Source: Parvularcula sp. IMCC14364
GTDB taxonomy: Bacteria; Pseudomonadota; Alphaproteobacteria; Caulobacterales; Parvularculaceae
Direction: 5' to 3'
Length of the DNA: 64,000 nt
NCBI RefSeq assembly: GCF_030758415.1
Contig: NZ_CP132334.1
Span: 1,996,001 to 2,060,000 of the forward strand
The first letter of the stretch is position 1. Each line of letters opens with the position of its first letter. The position numbers were made by a program, and so were the translations under genes. Shown piece after piece: positions 27,463 to 37,152 of this stretch. Under the pieces are notes generated by a model. It made no database searches. It was not told the DNA's origin and worked only from the letters and a program-made list of their open reading frames with translations.

Positions 27463-28452
27463 ATGAATCAGGCTCACTTTGATACATTCCAGACCCTTCG
27501 GGGCTCTGTAAAAGAAGAATTGAAATGGCGCGGTGCTGGGCCGCTTCGCGATGCTGTGGCACTTGCGCTATTGCCTGTCGCAGTCAGCAAACCCGTCGAT
27601 TTCGCTGCGATTCGGGAAAACGCTGCGTTCCTAAAACAAAATAATGCCAAACTCTATTTTTTGCGGTCCTCTACAAGATATGCCGTTGCCGCTTCGCTCC
27701 TGTCAGAGAATATGAACACCGAGACCTTTGTCGCCGACATTTCTGCTGCACGGCAGTTCTGGAAAGAACTGAAATTGCGACGCACCTCGCCTTATGAAGG
27801 GGCAAGCCTGATTACACTTTATTTTGCGGGCCGCGGGGCGATTGACCGGGGCACGATGGCCAGCCTGAAATCAGCCTTTGACATGCTAAAGGATGCCTAT
27901 TTCTGGCATGTAGGATCGCTCACCCTGCCCGCCTTATCGCTGGCAATGCATCACAGTTCTGCTGCTGCCACGGATGGGGCGTTACTGTTCGACACACTGA
28001 AAGAAGCGAAATTTCCATCCCAATACAGAATGTCCACGGCACTGATCGGCACATTGCGACAATCAGGCCCTCAAGAAACCTGTCAGTGGCTGGTGGATGC
28101 TCACCGGGCTTTCAAAGCAAACAAGATGCGCAGTGCAGCGCAACGCACAACATCTTTAGCGGTTGCGAGCCTGACGGACATTTCGCCGGAACAGTATGTC
28201 AGTGAAACTGATATGGTTCGCCAACAACTTAAAGATGGCCCGTTCCGGTCTTCCAATGCGCCCGCCCTGGCCATGAATTTTGTCAATATGAGCAGGGTCA
28301 TCAGTATGCGGGATGCCAGTCAGGGTGATGATAACCTAACCGGTTTCACCACCATCATCGCTGCGTTGCAGGCCTATATTGCGATGCAGGAGCAGGCTGC
28401 CATGGTCGCCGTCATTGCAGCAAGCACGGCAGGCGCCGCTGCGGCGAGCTAA
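27463..28452 (+). CDS. Uncharacterised helical protein (DUF4003-like)
   Basis: 329 residues with GATAGGGAGG before the ATG. The protein is helical, with no signal peptide, membrane helix or obvious active site. FLRSSTRYAVAASLLSENM and RMSTALIGTLR recall the DUF4003 family of bacterial proteins, but this is a by-eye resemblance. The C-terminus is Ala-rich. It diverges from clpB and overlaps the SDR gene end by 4 bases on the other strand. Confidence 0.5.
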   Translation: MNQAHFDTFQTLRGSVKEELKWRGAGPLRDAVALALLPVAVSKPVDFAAIRENAAFLKQNNAKLYFLRSSTRYAVAASLLSENMNTETFVADISAARQFWKELKLRRTSPYEGASLITLYFAGRGAIDRGTMASLKSAFDMLKDAYFWHVGSLTLPALSLAMHHSSAAATDGALLFDTLKEAKFPSQYRMSTALIGTLRQSGPQETCQWLVDAHRAFKANKMRSAAQRTTSLAVASLTDISPEQYVSETDMVRQQLKDGPFRSSNAPALAMNFVNMSRVISMRDASQGDDNLTGFTTIIAALQAYIAMQEQAAMVAVIAASTAGAAAAS

Positions 28453-29243
28453 AGCGCGCCGATACCAATCAACGTACCGCCATCAATCGCCATATGCTGG
28501 CCCGTCATCCAGGCACCTGCCGGAGAGGCGAGGAACACCGCAGCGCCGGCAATATCATCCGGTTCACCAAAACGCCGCATAGGCAACTGGCCGGCAATGA
28601 ATTCTTCTGTCTTGGGGTCTTTCCACAGCGCTTCGGCAAAATATGTTTTTACAATACCAGGGCAGATACAGTTGATCCGTATATTGTCTTTTCCATATTC
28701 TACCGCGAGATTACGTGCCAGCTGCATGTCAGCCGCTTTCGATATGCCATAGGTGCCGATTGTCGGGCTGCCCAGAAAACCGCCTATCGAAGAAATGATT
28801 ACAATCGCCCCATCCTTCTTTGCCTGCATCTGCGGCAGAACCATGTGGGACAGGAAGTGGTTTGCCTTGATGTTGCAGGCAAATATCTTGTCCATCGCTT
28901 CTTCGGTTATATCCTTGGACGGGCCGAATGCCGGATTGACGGCGGCGTTGCAGATGAGAATATCAACATCACCGAACTTTTCATTCGTCGCGTCGACCAG
29001 TCCCTGCAAATGCTCCTTATGGGAAATGTTGCAGGCAACGGCATGGGCCGCCTCACGACCTTCATCTGCGTTGATGGAGTCTGCAACTTCCTGACAGCTC
29101 TCAATCTTGCGGCTGGATACGACAACATTTGCGCCATGCTGGGCAAAGCGCCGCGCGATTGCTTCGCCGATACCGCGTGAGGCACCGGTAACAATCGCGG
29201 TTTTTCCTTCAAGGTTGAAAAGTGTGTCTGCAATCCCGGCCAT
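28449..29243 (-). CDS. Short-chain dehydrogenase/reductase (SDR)
   Basis: 264 residues from the second of two adjacent ATGs (29243), which is 6 bases from AAGGAG; the first, at 29246, is only 3 bases away. The cofactor motif TGASRGIG, NAAV and the active site YGISK (Tyr165, Lys169) with SSIGG before it mark a classical SDR, and GQHMAIDGG ends it. It oxidises or reduces a carbonyl or alcohol with NAD(P). The substrate is unknown. Confidence 0.92.
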   Translation of the reverse strand: MAGIADTLFNLEGKTAIVTGASRGIGEAIARRFAQHGANVVVSSRKIESCQEVADSINADEGREAAHAVACNISHKEHLQGLVDATNEKFGDVDILICNAAVNPAFGPSKDITEEAMDKIFACNIKANHFLSHMVLPQMQAKKDGAIVIISSIGGFLGSPTIGTYGISKAADMQLARNLAVEYGKDNIRINCICPGIVKTYFAEALWKDPKTEEFIAGQLPMRRFGEPDDIAGAAVFLASPAGAWMTGQHMAIDGGTLIGIGAL

Positions 29244-29336
29244 CATGATCTCCTTTTAACTGGAGACAGCAATGTTGCCGGATTGCGAAGGCGCAGCAAC
29301 AAAAATACTCAGTTGCCCGTTTGTGCTGGTAGGTTG

Positions 29337-29870
29337 TTACTCGGCAGCCACTTCTGCCTTGTCCTCTGCAACCTGCTCCTGAGGCTTGTCCGCCGTCGCG
29401 TCAGCATCATCAACCGCCTTGCGCGGGGCACGGCGACGCCGGGGGCGACGGGGCTTCTCCTGCTCATCGGCGGCACCTTCCTCTGAGTCAGCTACCTTTT
29501 CCTGCGGCGCTTCTGCTGCTGCTTCAGCTGGCTGGCTTTCAGCCTTGGCCGCAGACTGTTTCTCATTGTTTGCGTCTGCCACTTCAGGCTGTGGCTCGTC
29601 AGACGGGTCCTGCTGGTTTTGTTGCGGCGGCTGTGCCGGCTGCAGGGCCTTCAGCATACGGTGATAGTGCTCGGCGTGTTGCAGCAGACTTTCAGCCCGA
29701 ATACGGTCGCCGGAGGAGGCTGCGTCCCGCGCAAGCGTCTGGTATTTGTCATGAATCTGCAGAGCTGTGCCCCGGATTTTGACGTCAGGGCCTGTTGAAT
29801 CAAATGCCCTGTTGATATTAGAGCCGGTTCTTCGGCGTTGATTACGCCCGCGCTTCATATTTTGCGCCAT
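29337..29870 (-). CDS. DUF4167 domain protein
   Basis: 177 residues from the ATG at 29870 with AAGGA upstream; the longer frame to 29939 has no site. The N-terminus MAQNMKRGRNQRRRTGSNINRAFDS and SGDRIRAESLLQHAEHYHR are typical of DUF4167, an alphaproteobacterial family near prmC. The rest is Glu/Ala-rich with a basic Arg-rich patch (RRPRRRRAPRK), low complexity and probably disordered. The basic start suggests RNA or ribosome binding, which is inference. Confidence 0.88.
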   Translation of the reverse strand: MAQNMKRGRNQRRRTGSNINRAFDSTGPDVKIRGTALQIHDKYQTLARDAASSGDRIRAESLLQHAEHYHRMLKALQPAQPPQQNQQDPSDEPQPEVADANNEKQSAAKAESQPAEAAAEAPQEKVADSEEGAADEQEKPRRPRRRRAPRKAVDDADATADKPQEQVAEDKAEVAAE

Positions 29871-30148
29871 AAAATGTTCGTCCTTGCTAATTCTTCGTAA
29901 GCGGTCATTCGTTGGAATACATGGCACACGGAGTGCCATTTGTTCGATTACCCGCAGTTGCTTTACAGCTCTCGCCTAAATGCTTTGTGCGCCCTTCCCT
30001 GATTTACATCAGCCTTCTCATAAGCCAGATCGTTCTGGGGCAACATGCCCGAAACATCCGGTTATTTATTGAGATAGAAGCGAATTGAAAACTATTGTTT
30101 TCACCAGAGATATATGGCCCATATCAACCTGCTTTTCAAACACTTTTT
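29871..30148. other. 278-bp gap between DUF4167 and prmC ends
   Basis: It contains no gene I can support and no strong hairpin. It presumably holds the DUF4167 promoter, but no clear -35/-10 was picked. Confidence 0.4.
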
Positions 30149-31006
30149 TCAATCAAGACAGAACGCTACCGCACGGTCAATACCGGCAAGATCCGGCTTC
30201 ACGGATGCCCTGGCGGACAGCCCCGCCTGGTTGAAAGCCAGCTCAAACATGGTCAGGACACGATCCGCCTGTCCCTGCCCGATCTCCAGAACAACCCTGC
30301 CACCAGGCGCGATCAATCTCGGCATATAACGGGCAAGCGTATGATACGCCTCATAACCATCCCCTGCGAACAGGGCCATGGCTGGCTCGTGGTCACGCAC
30401 ATCAACCGGCAGGCTGTCCCGGTCTGCATCCGCAATGTACGGGGGATTGGAAACAATCAAATCGAAGGGACCGCCTTCGAAGTCTGAAAAATCAGCACAG
30501 TGAAGTCTCACCCGATCAGAAAGTTCCAGATCTGCAAAATTCTGCTCGGCAATAGTAACAGCGGCCGGACTGATGTCTACAGCAACCCCTTCGGCTTGCA
30601 TGAACTCTGTCAGCAAAGCTGCCATCAGACAACCGCTTCCCGTACCCAGATCAAGAATCCGGGCGGGCGGGTTACCACGGCATATTTCGAGTGCCAGTTC
30701 CACAACCGTTTCACTGTCCGGTCGCGGGGTCAGCACATCCCGGGAAATCCTGAAGGGCAACCCCCAGAATTCCTTTTCGCCAAGCAGTTGCGAAACGGGC
30801 TGTCCTTGCGAGCGCCGCAAGAGAAGTTTTTCAAACTGCTCAGCCTGTATGTCTGTTAACTGACGGTTGGGCTCTGCGATCAGTTCTTCAAGGCTGATCC
30901 CCAGGCAATGCAGAAGCAACAGCCGCGCATCAAGTCGGGATATGCCCGGATAATGTGAGCGTGCTGATCGCAGGGCTGTCTCAGCGCCGGTTCCCGCCGC
31001 AATCAT
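30149..31006 (-). CDS. prmC: Release factor glutamine methyltransferase PrmC (HemK)
   Basis: 285 residues from the ATG at 31006; a GTG three bases earlier is in frame. DLGTGSGCLMAALL is the SAM motif and SNPPYIAD (Asn187) the NPPY motif that holds the target glutamine. It methylates the Gln of the GGQ motif of RF1 and RF2 to improve termination. It starts a few bases after prfA ends, so enzyme and substrate are cotranscribed. Confidence 0.96.
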   Translation of the reverse strand: MIAAGTGAETALRSARSHYPGISRLDARLLLLHCLGISLEELIAEPNRQLTDIQAEQFEKLLLRRSQGQPVSQLLGEKEFWGLPFRISRDVLTPRPDSETVVELALEICRGNPPARILDLGTGSGCLMAALLTEFMQAEGVAVDISPAAVTIAEQNFADLELSDRVRLHCADFSDFEGGPFDLIVSNPPYIADADRDSLPVDVRDHEPAMALFAGDGYEAYHTLARYMPRLIAPGGRVVLEIGQGQADRVLTMFELAFNQAGLSARASVKPDLAGIDRAVAFCLD

Positions 31007-31012
31007 CACCCG

Positions 31013-32092
31013 TCAGCTTCCATCCGTTTCCATAGCAGCCAGACGATCCGCCTGATCCTGGGTGATCAGTGCATCAACCAGTTCATCAAGCGCTTCCCCG
31101 GCGATGACCTTGTCCAGCTTGTATAAAGTCAGATTGATGCGATGGTCAGTTACGCGGCTTTGCGGAAAATTATAGGTCCGGATACGCTCCGACCGGTCGC
31201 CAGAGCCAACCTGTCCTTTACGCTCTGCTGCGCGCTCTGCATCGGCGCGGGCTCGCTCTGCTTCATAAAGACGGGCACGAAGCACTTTCATTGCCTTGGC
31301 GCGGTTCTTGTGCTGGGATTTTTCGTCCTGCTGTGACACGACAAGACCGGTTGGCAGGTGAGTGATGCGCACCGCACTGTCAGTGGTATTCACAGACTGA
31401 CCGCCCGGACCTGACGCGCGGAAAACATCCACACGCAGATCACTTTCATTTATCTCGATGTCTACTTCTTCCGGCTCTGGCAACATTGCGACCGTCGCAG
31501 CGGAGGTATGAACGCGCCCTTGGGTTTCAGTCTCCGGCACACGCTGCACACGGTGCACCCCTGACTCGAATTTCAGCCGGGCAAAAACACCCTCGCCGGA
31601 AACGCTGGCCTGCACTTCCTTGTATCCGCCCACATCGGATTCAGACGCGGAGATGATTTCCATTTTCCAGCCATTGATCTGTGTATAGCGCTGATACATG
31701 CGGAACAAATCGCCCGCAAACAGAGCCGCTTCATCACCACCTGTGCCGGCGCGCACTTCCAGAATGACACTCGCTGACTTGTCCGCCTTGTCACGGGGCA
31801 ACAGCATGATCTGCAGGGCATGCTCAATCTCGGGGATGCGCGTCTTCAGCTCTTCCAGTTCTTCGCCAGCCATCTCGGCCATTTCCGGATCATCAGAACC
31901 CGCCAGTTCACCAAGCTCTTCCACCTGACGACGGGCGTCTGTGAGTTCCCGCCCGGCTTCAACGACAGGCCGCAACTCTGCATGTTCCTTGGACAGACGC
32001 ACGATCTCTTCGGCGTCCATCTCCGTCTCCATGGCTTTCTCAATCGTCTCGAACCTCGCGATGAGACTGTCGAGTTTTTCCTGCGGTATCAA
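31013..32092 (-). CDS. prfA: Peptide chain release factor 1
   Basis: 359 residues. The codon-recognition tripeptide PET ([10 protein letters not shown]) and the GGQ at 230-232 ([16 protein letters not shown]) are intact. RF1 ends translation at UAA and UAG. The start is a TTG (TTG ATA CCG); [15 protein letters not shown] aligns with other RF1 N-termini, so the rare codon is probably right. The gene is coupled to prmC downstream. Confidence 0.97.
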   Translation of the reverse strand: MIPQEKLDSLIARFETIEKAMETEMDAEEIVRLSKEHAELRPVVEAGRELTDARRQVEELGELAGSDDPEMAEMAGEELEELKTRIPEIEHALQIMLLPRDKADKSASVILEVRAGTGGDEAALFAGDLFRMYQRYTQINGWKMEIISASESDVGGYKEVQASVSGEGVFARLKFESGVHRVQRVPETETQGRVHTSAATVAMLPEPEEVDIEINESDLRVDVFRASGPGGQSVNTTDSAVRITHLPTGLVVSQQDEKSQHKNRAKAMKVLRARLYEAERARADAERAAERKGQVGSGDRSERIRTYNFPQSRVTDHRINLTLYKLDKVIAGEALDELVDALITQDQADRLAAMETDGS

Positions 32093-32116
32093 AACTGTAC
32101 TACTTCTTTTTCAGGG

Positions 32117-33235
32117 CTACTCAGCCGCGTTCAAATTTCTGGCTGCCTCAATCTGGGCTGCTTTTTCTTCGACCAGTTCGACAATGTGCTCGACCATCCC
32201 GTCATTCGACATTTTATGATCCGGAACGCCAGCAATGTAGACCATACCGGATTCGGCGCCGCCACCAGTAAAACCAATGTCAGTTTCTCTGGCCTCACCC
32301 GGCCCGTTCACGACACATCCAATGATGGACAGCGACATGGGTGTCGAAATATGCGCCAGACGCTCTTCGAGGATTTCGACCGTCTTGATCACTTCAAAGC
32401 CCTGCCGCGCGCATGACGGACAGGAAATGATGTTGACCCCGCGGTGACGCAAACCAAGGCTTTTGAGCAAATCATAGCCAACTTTTATCTCTTCCACCGG
32501 GTCAGCTGAAAGCGAGATGCGGATCGTGTCGCCAATGCCGGCCCATAACAGGGCGCCGAGCCCTACCGACGACTTGATTGAGCCGATCCGCGCGCCGCCG
32601 GCTTCCGTCACGCCAAGATGCAAGGGACAGTCTATCGCCTCGGCAAGGCCCTGATAGGCTGCAACCGTCAGGAAAAGGTCTGAGGCTTTGACCGAAATCT
32701 TGAATTCGTGAAAATCATTATCCTGCAGGATGCGTGCATGATCCAGAGCACTTTCAACCATCGCTTCAGGACATGGCTCCCCGTATTTCTCCAGAAGGTG
32801 TTTTTCAAGCGACCCCCCATTGACGCCGATGCGCATGGAACAGCCGTTATTCTTTGCCGCCCTGATGACTTCCTTGACGCGATCCTCAGAGCCGATGTTG
32901 CCTGGATTGATGCGCAGGCAGGCAGCGCCTGCTTCAGCAGCTTCGATGCCGCGTTTATAGTGAAAATGAATGTCAGCCACGATTGGCACAGGTGACTGCG
33001 CACAGATCTCTTTCATGGCGGCCGTTGATGCTTCATCAGGACAGGACACGCGCACAATGTCGCCCCCCGCCTCGGCGATTTCTTCAATCTGGTTCAAAGT
33101 CGCCTTTGCGTCCGAGGTCAGCGTATTTGTCATGGACTGGACGGTGATCGGGGCGTCGCCGCCGACGGGCACATTGCCAACCATGATCTGTCGGCATTTG
33201 CGACGCTCAATATCTCTCCACGGCCTGACGCTCAT
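32117..33235 (-). CDS. ispG: 4-hydroxy-3-methylbut-2-enyl diphosphate synthase IspG
   Basis: 372 residues. [26 protein letters not shown] opens the TIM-barrel. The [4Fe-4S] cysteines lie in [11 protein letters not shown] and [18 protein letters not shown]. It carries out the next-to-last step of the MEP isoprenoid pathway, making HMBPP. Length and motifs fit the short, two-domain bacterial form. It starts 111 bases after the RodZ/TonB-like gene ends and lies 24 bases before prfA. Confidence 0.97.
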   Translation of the reverse strand: MSVRPWRDIERRKCRQIMVGNVPVGGDAPITVQSMTNTLTSDAKATLNQIEEIAEAGGDIVRVSCPDEASTAAMKEICAQSPVPIVADIHFHYKRGIEAAEAGAACLRINPGNIGSEDRVKEVIRAAKNNGCSMRIGVNGGSLEKHLLEKYGEPCPEAMVESALDHARILQDNDFHEFKISVKASDLFLTVAAYQGLAEAIDCPLHLGVTEAGGARIGSIKSSVGLGALLWAGIGDTIRISLSADPVEEIKVGYDLLKSLGLRHRGVNIISCPSCARQGFEVIKTVEILEERLAHISTPMSLSIIGCVVNGPGEARETDIGFTGGGAESGMVYIAGVPDHKMSNDGMVEHIVELVEEKAAQIEAARNLNAAE

Positions 33236-33346
33236 GTTTCACCTTCGTTCAACTTTACTAGCAGGTGTATTCATTTAGCAGCCCTGTCAAGAGCACGAAG
33301 TGCGGCATTGGAAGGAGAAAATGCGGCCCAAAGGTGCCCGGCGTCT

Positions 33347-34660
33347 CTATTCAGGCAGATTGTACACAAAGGTTGTTGTCTGGCCATAGACAGGCACTGG
33401 TGCACCGTCACGTCTGGCAGGTTCAAATGTCCATCTGTCGATGGCGCTCAGGGACGCGCCATTGAAACAGCTGTTGCTGGTCTGACTGACCCGCTGATTG
33501 ACCGGGCGACCACGACTGTCGATGTCAAACATCACGGTTACGCGTTCTGTACCGTCAGCGCGGCGCTGACAGCGGCTTGGATAGACGGGAGAGACCGATG
33601 ACAGGCGCACTGCCTCGATCAGCACCGGCTCTTGCGGGGTCGCTGCGTCCGCTGCGACAACCGGCGCTGGCGTCGGTAAATCCGGTTGCGCAACATCCGT
33701 GACGACCGGCGGCTCAGTGATGGCTTCAGATAAATTTCCTGTCTCTGTTTCCCGCTCTGTTTCCAGTGGGAATGTTTCCGCAAGCGGTAACTCTCCTTGC
33801 GCGTCTGCGATGCTGCGCGACAGGTCGTCTGCCGAAGTCTCGGCTTGCGCTTCTGACAGTTGCTGTGCGTTCAGGTCCGCGGCATCGAGGGCAACCTGGT
33901 TTATTGCGTCTGCAAGCTGTTCCGCTTCGGTACTGAGGATCTGTGTCGGGGCAGCGGTTTCTGTCTCACCTGTGACGGTATCTTCCGCGGCGATGGCATC
34001 CCCAACGGCAGGCTGTGCAAGAGTATCATCAGCGCCTGTTGCGGCGTCGCTTTGTGCAGCTGCTGAAGTCAATTCTGTTGTTTCAGTTGCAGCTTCTGCG
34101 CGTGCGGCATCTCCCGCTGCCTCGTTCGCGACGGTGAACGTCGGCTCCTCAACCCGTTCGACCGGGCGTTGCTGCAACGGTGTGCCTTCAACAGCAATCG
34201 GTCCGCTCTCAACCGGTGGTCGGGTAATCTGGAAAGCCACCCAGATGACAAAGAACAGGATTGCGACCACTGCCAGCAGGGAAAGTTCCCGGCCTGCTGT
34301 CACATCCTCGCGCGCACTGGAGCGCAGTTCAGGCGCGGTAGAGGCACCGCCGACATATCCTGCCTCCTTGCGGAACCGCGCCACAAGCGCCTCGTCAGGT
34401 AATTCGAGGAATTGCGCATATGCCTTGACGAAACCAGTTGTATAGGCGGCAATCGGCAGACGGGTTGCATCCATCTCCTCAATCGCCTCGAGGTAATCAA
34501 TACGAACATTCGTCGCATCATGGGCGTCGTCAAGAGAGTAACCTGCCGCTTCGCGCGCCGCCTTCAGCATTGCCCCGGCAGTTTGAAATTCTTCATCCGT
34601 CAGCGGAGCACGTTTGGACCGCTCTTCCTGCAACTCAACAATGTCAGCTACACTGGACAT
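33347..34660 (-). CDS. RodZ-like HTH - transmembrane - TonB C-terminal fusion protein
   Basis: 437 residues. An N-terminal HTH_25 domain (about 25-105, GAMLKAAREAAGYSLDDAHD, YTTGFVKAYAQFLELP) is that of RodZ. One transmembrane helix (126-145, LSLLAVVAILFFVIWVAFQI) follows. A long acidic, Ala/Glu/Thr-rich spacer runs to about 340. The last 90 residues (SSVSPVYPSRCQRRADGTERVTVMFDID, SLSAIDRWTFEPARRDG) are a TonB C-terminal-like domain with two Cys residues. RodZ links MreB to the wall machinery and sits next to ispG in many bacteria. Here a TonB-like periplasmic head replaces the usual RodZ beta-domain. Confidence 0.8.
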   Translation of the reverse strand: MSSVADIVELQEERSKRAPLTDEEFQTAGAMLKAAREAAGYSLDDAHDATNVRIDYLEAIEEMDATRLPIAAYTTGFVKAYAQFLELPDEALVARFRKEAGYVGGASTAPELRSSAREDVTAGRELSLLAVVAILFFVIWVAFQITRPPVESGPIAVEGTPLQQRPVERVEEPTFTVANEAAGDAARAEAATETTELTSAAAQSDAATGADDTLAQPAVGDAIAAEDTVTGETETAAPTQILSTEAEQLADAINQVALDAADLNAQQLSEAQAETSADDLSRSIADAQGELPLAETFPLETERETETGNLSEAITEPPVVTDVAQPDLPTPAPVVAADAATPQEPVLIEAVRLSSVSPVYPSRCQRRADGTERVTVMFDIDSRGRPVNQRVSQTSNSCFNGASLSAIDRWTFEPARRDGAPVPVYGQTTTFVYNLPE

Positions 34661-34808
34661 ATGCCACTAACCTCACGGCGATCCCCGGCCAGATCGCTGT
34701 TACATAGTAACCCTAAAAAGGGAAAAAGTTAAACCGTTTCAAACTAATAATGCCAGAACAATGCCAAAGTTGCCATTTTCCGGCACTTTTTCGTGCCAAC
34801 CTGCCATT

Positions 34809-34816
34809 ATGGTTAA
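34809..34816 (-). promoter_or_regulatory. CtrA half-site-like motif TTAACCAT
   Basis: The minus strand reads TTAACCAT, identical to the Caulobacter CtrA half-site, in the 197-bp gap about 150 bases upstream of the RodZ/TonB-like start. There is no second TTAA at the 7-base spacing, so support is weak. Confidence 0.35.
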
Positions 34817-34857
34817 ATGACACGCACAAAAGTAGTTAATACACGCAATAATATGCT

Positions 34858-37149
34858 TCACCGCAACGGGAGTGATCGCTCCGCGGCATAAGCTTCAAGA
34901 TCCTTGCGCAGGCTCTGCACCGGAGACTGCAATCTCGGCTCCAGCCAGGCCGTAAGATCGTTGAGATCAACAGCGCGGATGAGCTTCTTCAATGGGCCAA
35001 TGCTGGATGCTGACACTGAAAGACGCGGAATGTCCAGCGCCATCAGAGAAATCGCCATCAGAGGATCAGCCGCCTGCTCACCGCAGTAGCACAAAGGCTT
35101 ACCCGCCCTGTTCGCCTTGGTGGCTGTCATGCCGATGAAACTGAGAAAAGCCGGATGGAGATGGTCATAACGGCCAGCCATTTTCTCAGACTCCCGGTCC
35201 GAGGCAAAAAAGAACTGGGCCAGATCATTCCCGCCCAGGGACAGAAAGTCTACCTGCGGGGCAATATGCTCAAGACGCCAGGCAGCAGCGGGTATTTCGA
35301 TCATGGCACCGACCCGGATGTCTGTCGGTTGGGAAAGACCAAGCCGCTCACGGCGGTCGATCTCACGATCAAGAATGCTCCGGATGGCAGATATTTCGTC
35401 ACTGGTTGTCACCAGCGGTAACAGGATATTCAATTCCCGCCCTGCAGCCGCCGCCAGTAGCGCACGCAGTTGCGGCCGGATCAGACCTTCCCGGTCGATC
35501 GACATACGCAGGCCGCGCCAACCCATGGCCGGATTGCCCTCGCGGGTGACGCGCATATAGGGCGCGGTCTTGTCACTGCCGAGATCAGCCGTGCGAAAGA
35601 CGACGGGCTTGCCCTGTGCCGCATCCAGCACCTGTCGATAGAGCTCTTCCTGTGACGCAGAGGTCGGTAATTGCGGGCTGACCAGGAACTGCAACTCTGT
35701 GCGGAACAAGCCAACACCCTCTGCCCCTGTTGTCTCAAGATGTGGCATATCAAGCGCCAGCCCGGCATTCATGAACAGCTCGATTGTGGTGCCGTCGCGC
35801 GTTACGCAAGGCAAGTCCCGTAATTGTGCATATTCTTTCTGGGCGGCCGAGAAAAACGCAAGTTTCTCCTGATAGCCAGAGATAACGTCAGCCTCAGGAC
35901 GAATGAAGATTTCACCGCTCTCACCGTCGATCACCACAGCATCGCCGGCTTCGACGCGCTGAATCGCCGCCTCGCTGCGCCCGACCATGGGAATGCCTAG
36001 AGAACGCGCCACGATTGCCGCGTGAGACGTATCAGCCCCTTCCGCCAGGACGATGCCCTTCAGCTTGCGGCGGTCAAACTCCAGAATTTCTGCCGGGCCA
36101 AGGGCATGAGCAAACAAAACCGCATCCTCAGGCAGTTCCAGCTCATCCCTGCGGGTCTTGCCAGACAAGGACCGCAACAGGCGGCGCGAGAGGTCATCAA
36201 GGTCATGCAGGCGCTCGCGCAAATACGGATCTGTCGCCTTGCGCATCCGCTGGCGGTTTTCTGCCTGAACCTGCTCCACCGCAGACTCGCAGCTGAGCCC
36301 GGAGAGCACAGCCTCTTCAAGACGGCGAGCCCATCCCTTGTCATAGGCAAACAGCCGGTAAACCTCGATTACTTCTCGGGAGATAGCGCTTAACTGACTG
36401 TTATTGGCAATCATGTCATCAACAGACTTCTGCAGACGGATGATTCCTTCTTTCAGCCGTTCTGATTCCTGCGCCACATCAGCAGCAAAAACCTTGTGCT
36501 TTGGCGCGGGCGGCTCATGCAACGCGGCGATGCCGATGGTAATGCCGGGGACCACTGGCATCCCTTTCAGATGTTCCGGGCGATGCAGCAGCCGGTCGAC
36601 TTCGGCGGCGTCTTCTTTCTCCAGAAGGTCTCCGGCAGCGACAATTTCCGCCAATACTGTCGCGACAAGCTGCGCGGCTTCCATTTCTTCTTCCGTATAA
36701 TGGCGGGAGGTACGGTTCTGGATGACCAGCACGCCAAGAACCTGTCCTGTACGGATGATGGGCACACCAAGAAACGCATGCAGCATTTCCTCACCAACTT
36801 CGGGCCGGAACGAGAACGCGGGATGGTCCTGCGCTTCGTTGATGCTGAGAGGTTGCGCCTTGTCAGCAACATAGCCGACCAGACCCTCCCGCCAGTTCAG
36901 GCGCGTCTGGTGCACAGCCTCCTGCTTCAGGCCAACTGTCGCAAACAGTTCGAGAATATCATCATCACGCCGAAGATATATCGAACACACATCTGCAACC
37001 ATATTTGCAGCAATTGCCTCCGACAGCTTGTCGAGACGCGCCTGCGCGCCCTCTTCCGCCGCCATGATTTCGCGCAAACGACGCAGCAGGACACGCGGCG
37101 AACTGCCGCCATACCTGAATGGATGTCCTGTGTCGCCTGTTTCACTCAC
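34858..37149 (-). CDS. ptsP: Nitrogen-PTS enzyme I (phosphoenolpyruvate-protein phosphotransferase)
   Basis: 763 residues. The N-terminal GAF domain (about 30-170, VADVCSIYLRRDDDILELFATVGL) distinguishes EI-Ntr from sugar-PTS EI. The phospho-His is His376 in GADTSHAAIVARSLGIP. The C-terminal PEP-binding barrel includes TEGVGLFRTELQFL-type and GGNDLAQFF sequences. It passes phosphate from PEP to NPr and EIIA-Ntr, tied to nitrogen and carbon state through the GAF domain. The start is GTG, just after the lysC stop, in lysC-ptsP order usual for alphaproteobacteria. Confidence 0.96.
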   Translation of the reverse strand: MSETGDTGHPFRYGGSSPRVLLRRLREIMAAEEGAQARLDKLSEAIAANMVADVCSIYLRRDDDILELFATVGLKQEAVHQTRLNWREGLVGYVADKAQPLSINEAQDHPAFSFRPEVGEEMLHAFLGVPIIRTGQVLGVLVIQNRTSRHYTEEEMEAAQLVATVLAEIVAAGDLLEKEDAAEVDRLLHRPEHLKGMPVVPGITIGIAALHEPPAPKHKVFAADVAQESERLKEGIIRLQKSVDDMIANNSQLSAISREVIEVYRLFAYDKGWARRLEEAVLSGLSCESAVEQVQAENRQRMRKATDPYLRERLHDLDDLSRRLLRSLSGKTRRDELELPEDAVLFAHALGPAEILEFDRRKLKGIVLAEGADTSHAAIVARSLGIPMVGRSEAAIQRVEAGDAVVIDGESGEIFIRPEADVISGYQEKLAFFSAAQKEYAQLRDLPCVTRDGTTIELFMNAGLALDMPHLETTGAEGVGLFRTELQFLVSPQLPTSASQEELYRQVLDAAQGKPVVFRTADLGSDKTAPYMRVTREGNPAMGWRGLRMSIDREGLIRPQLRALLAAAAGRELNILLPLVTTSDEISAIRSILDREIDRRERLGLSQPTDIRVGAMIEIPAAAWRLEHIAPQVDFLSLGGNDLAQFFFASDRESEKMAGRYDHLHPAFLSFIGMTATKANRAGKPLCYCGEQAADPLMAISLMALDIPRLSVSASSIGPLKKLIRAVDLNDLTAWLEPRLQSPVQSLRKDLEAYAAERSLPLR

Positions 37150-37152
37150 GGG

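Noticed and set aside
34809-34816. Full CtrA operator upstream of the RodZ/TonB gene
   Set aside because: Only one TTAACCAT half-site is present, with no second TTAA at 7 bases, so it was listed as a low-confidence half-site, not as a full operator.
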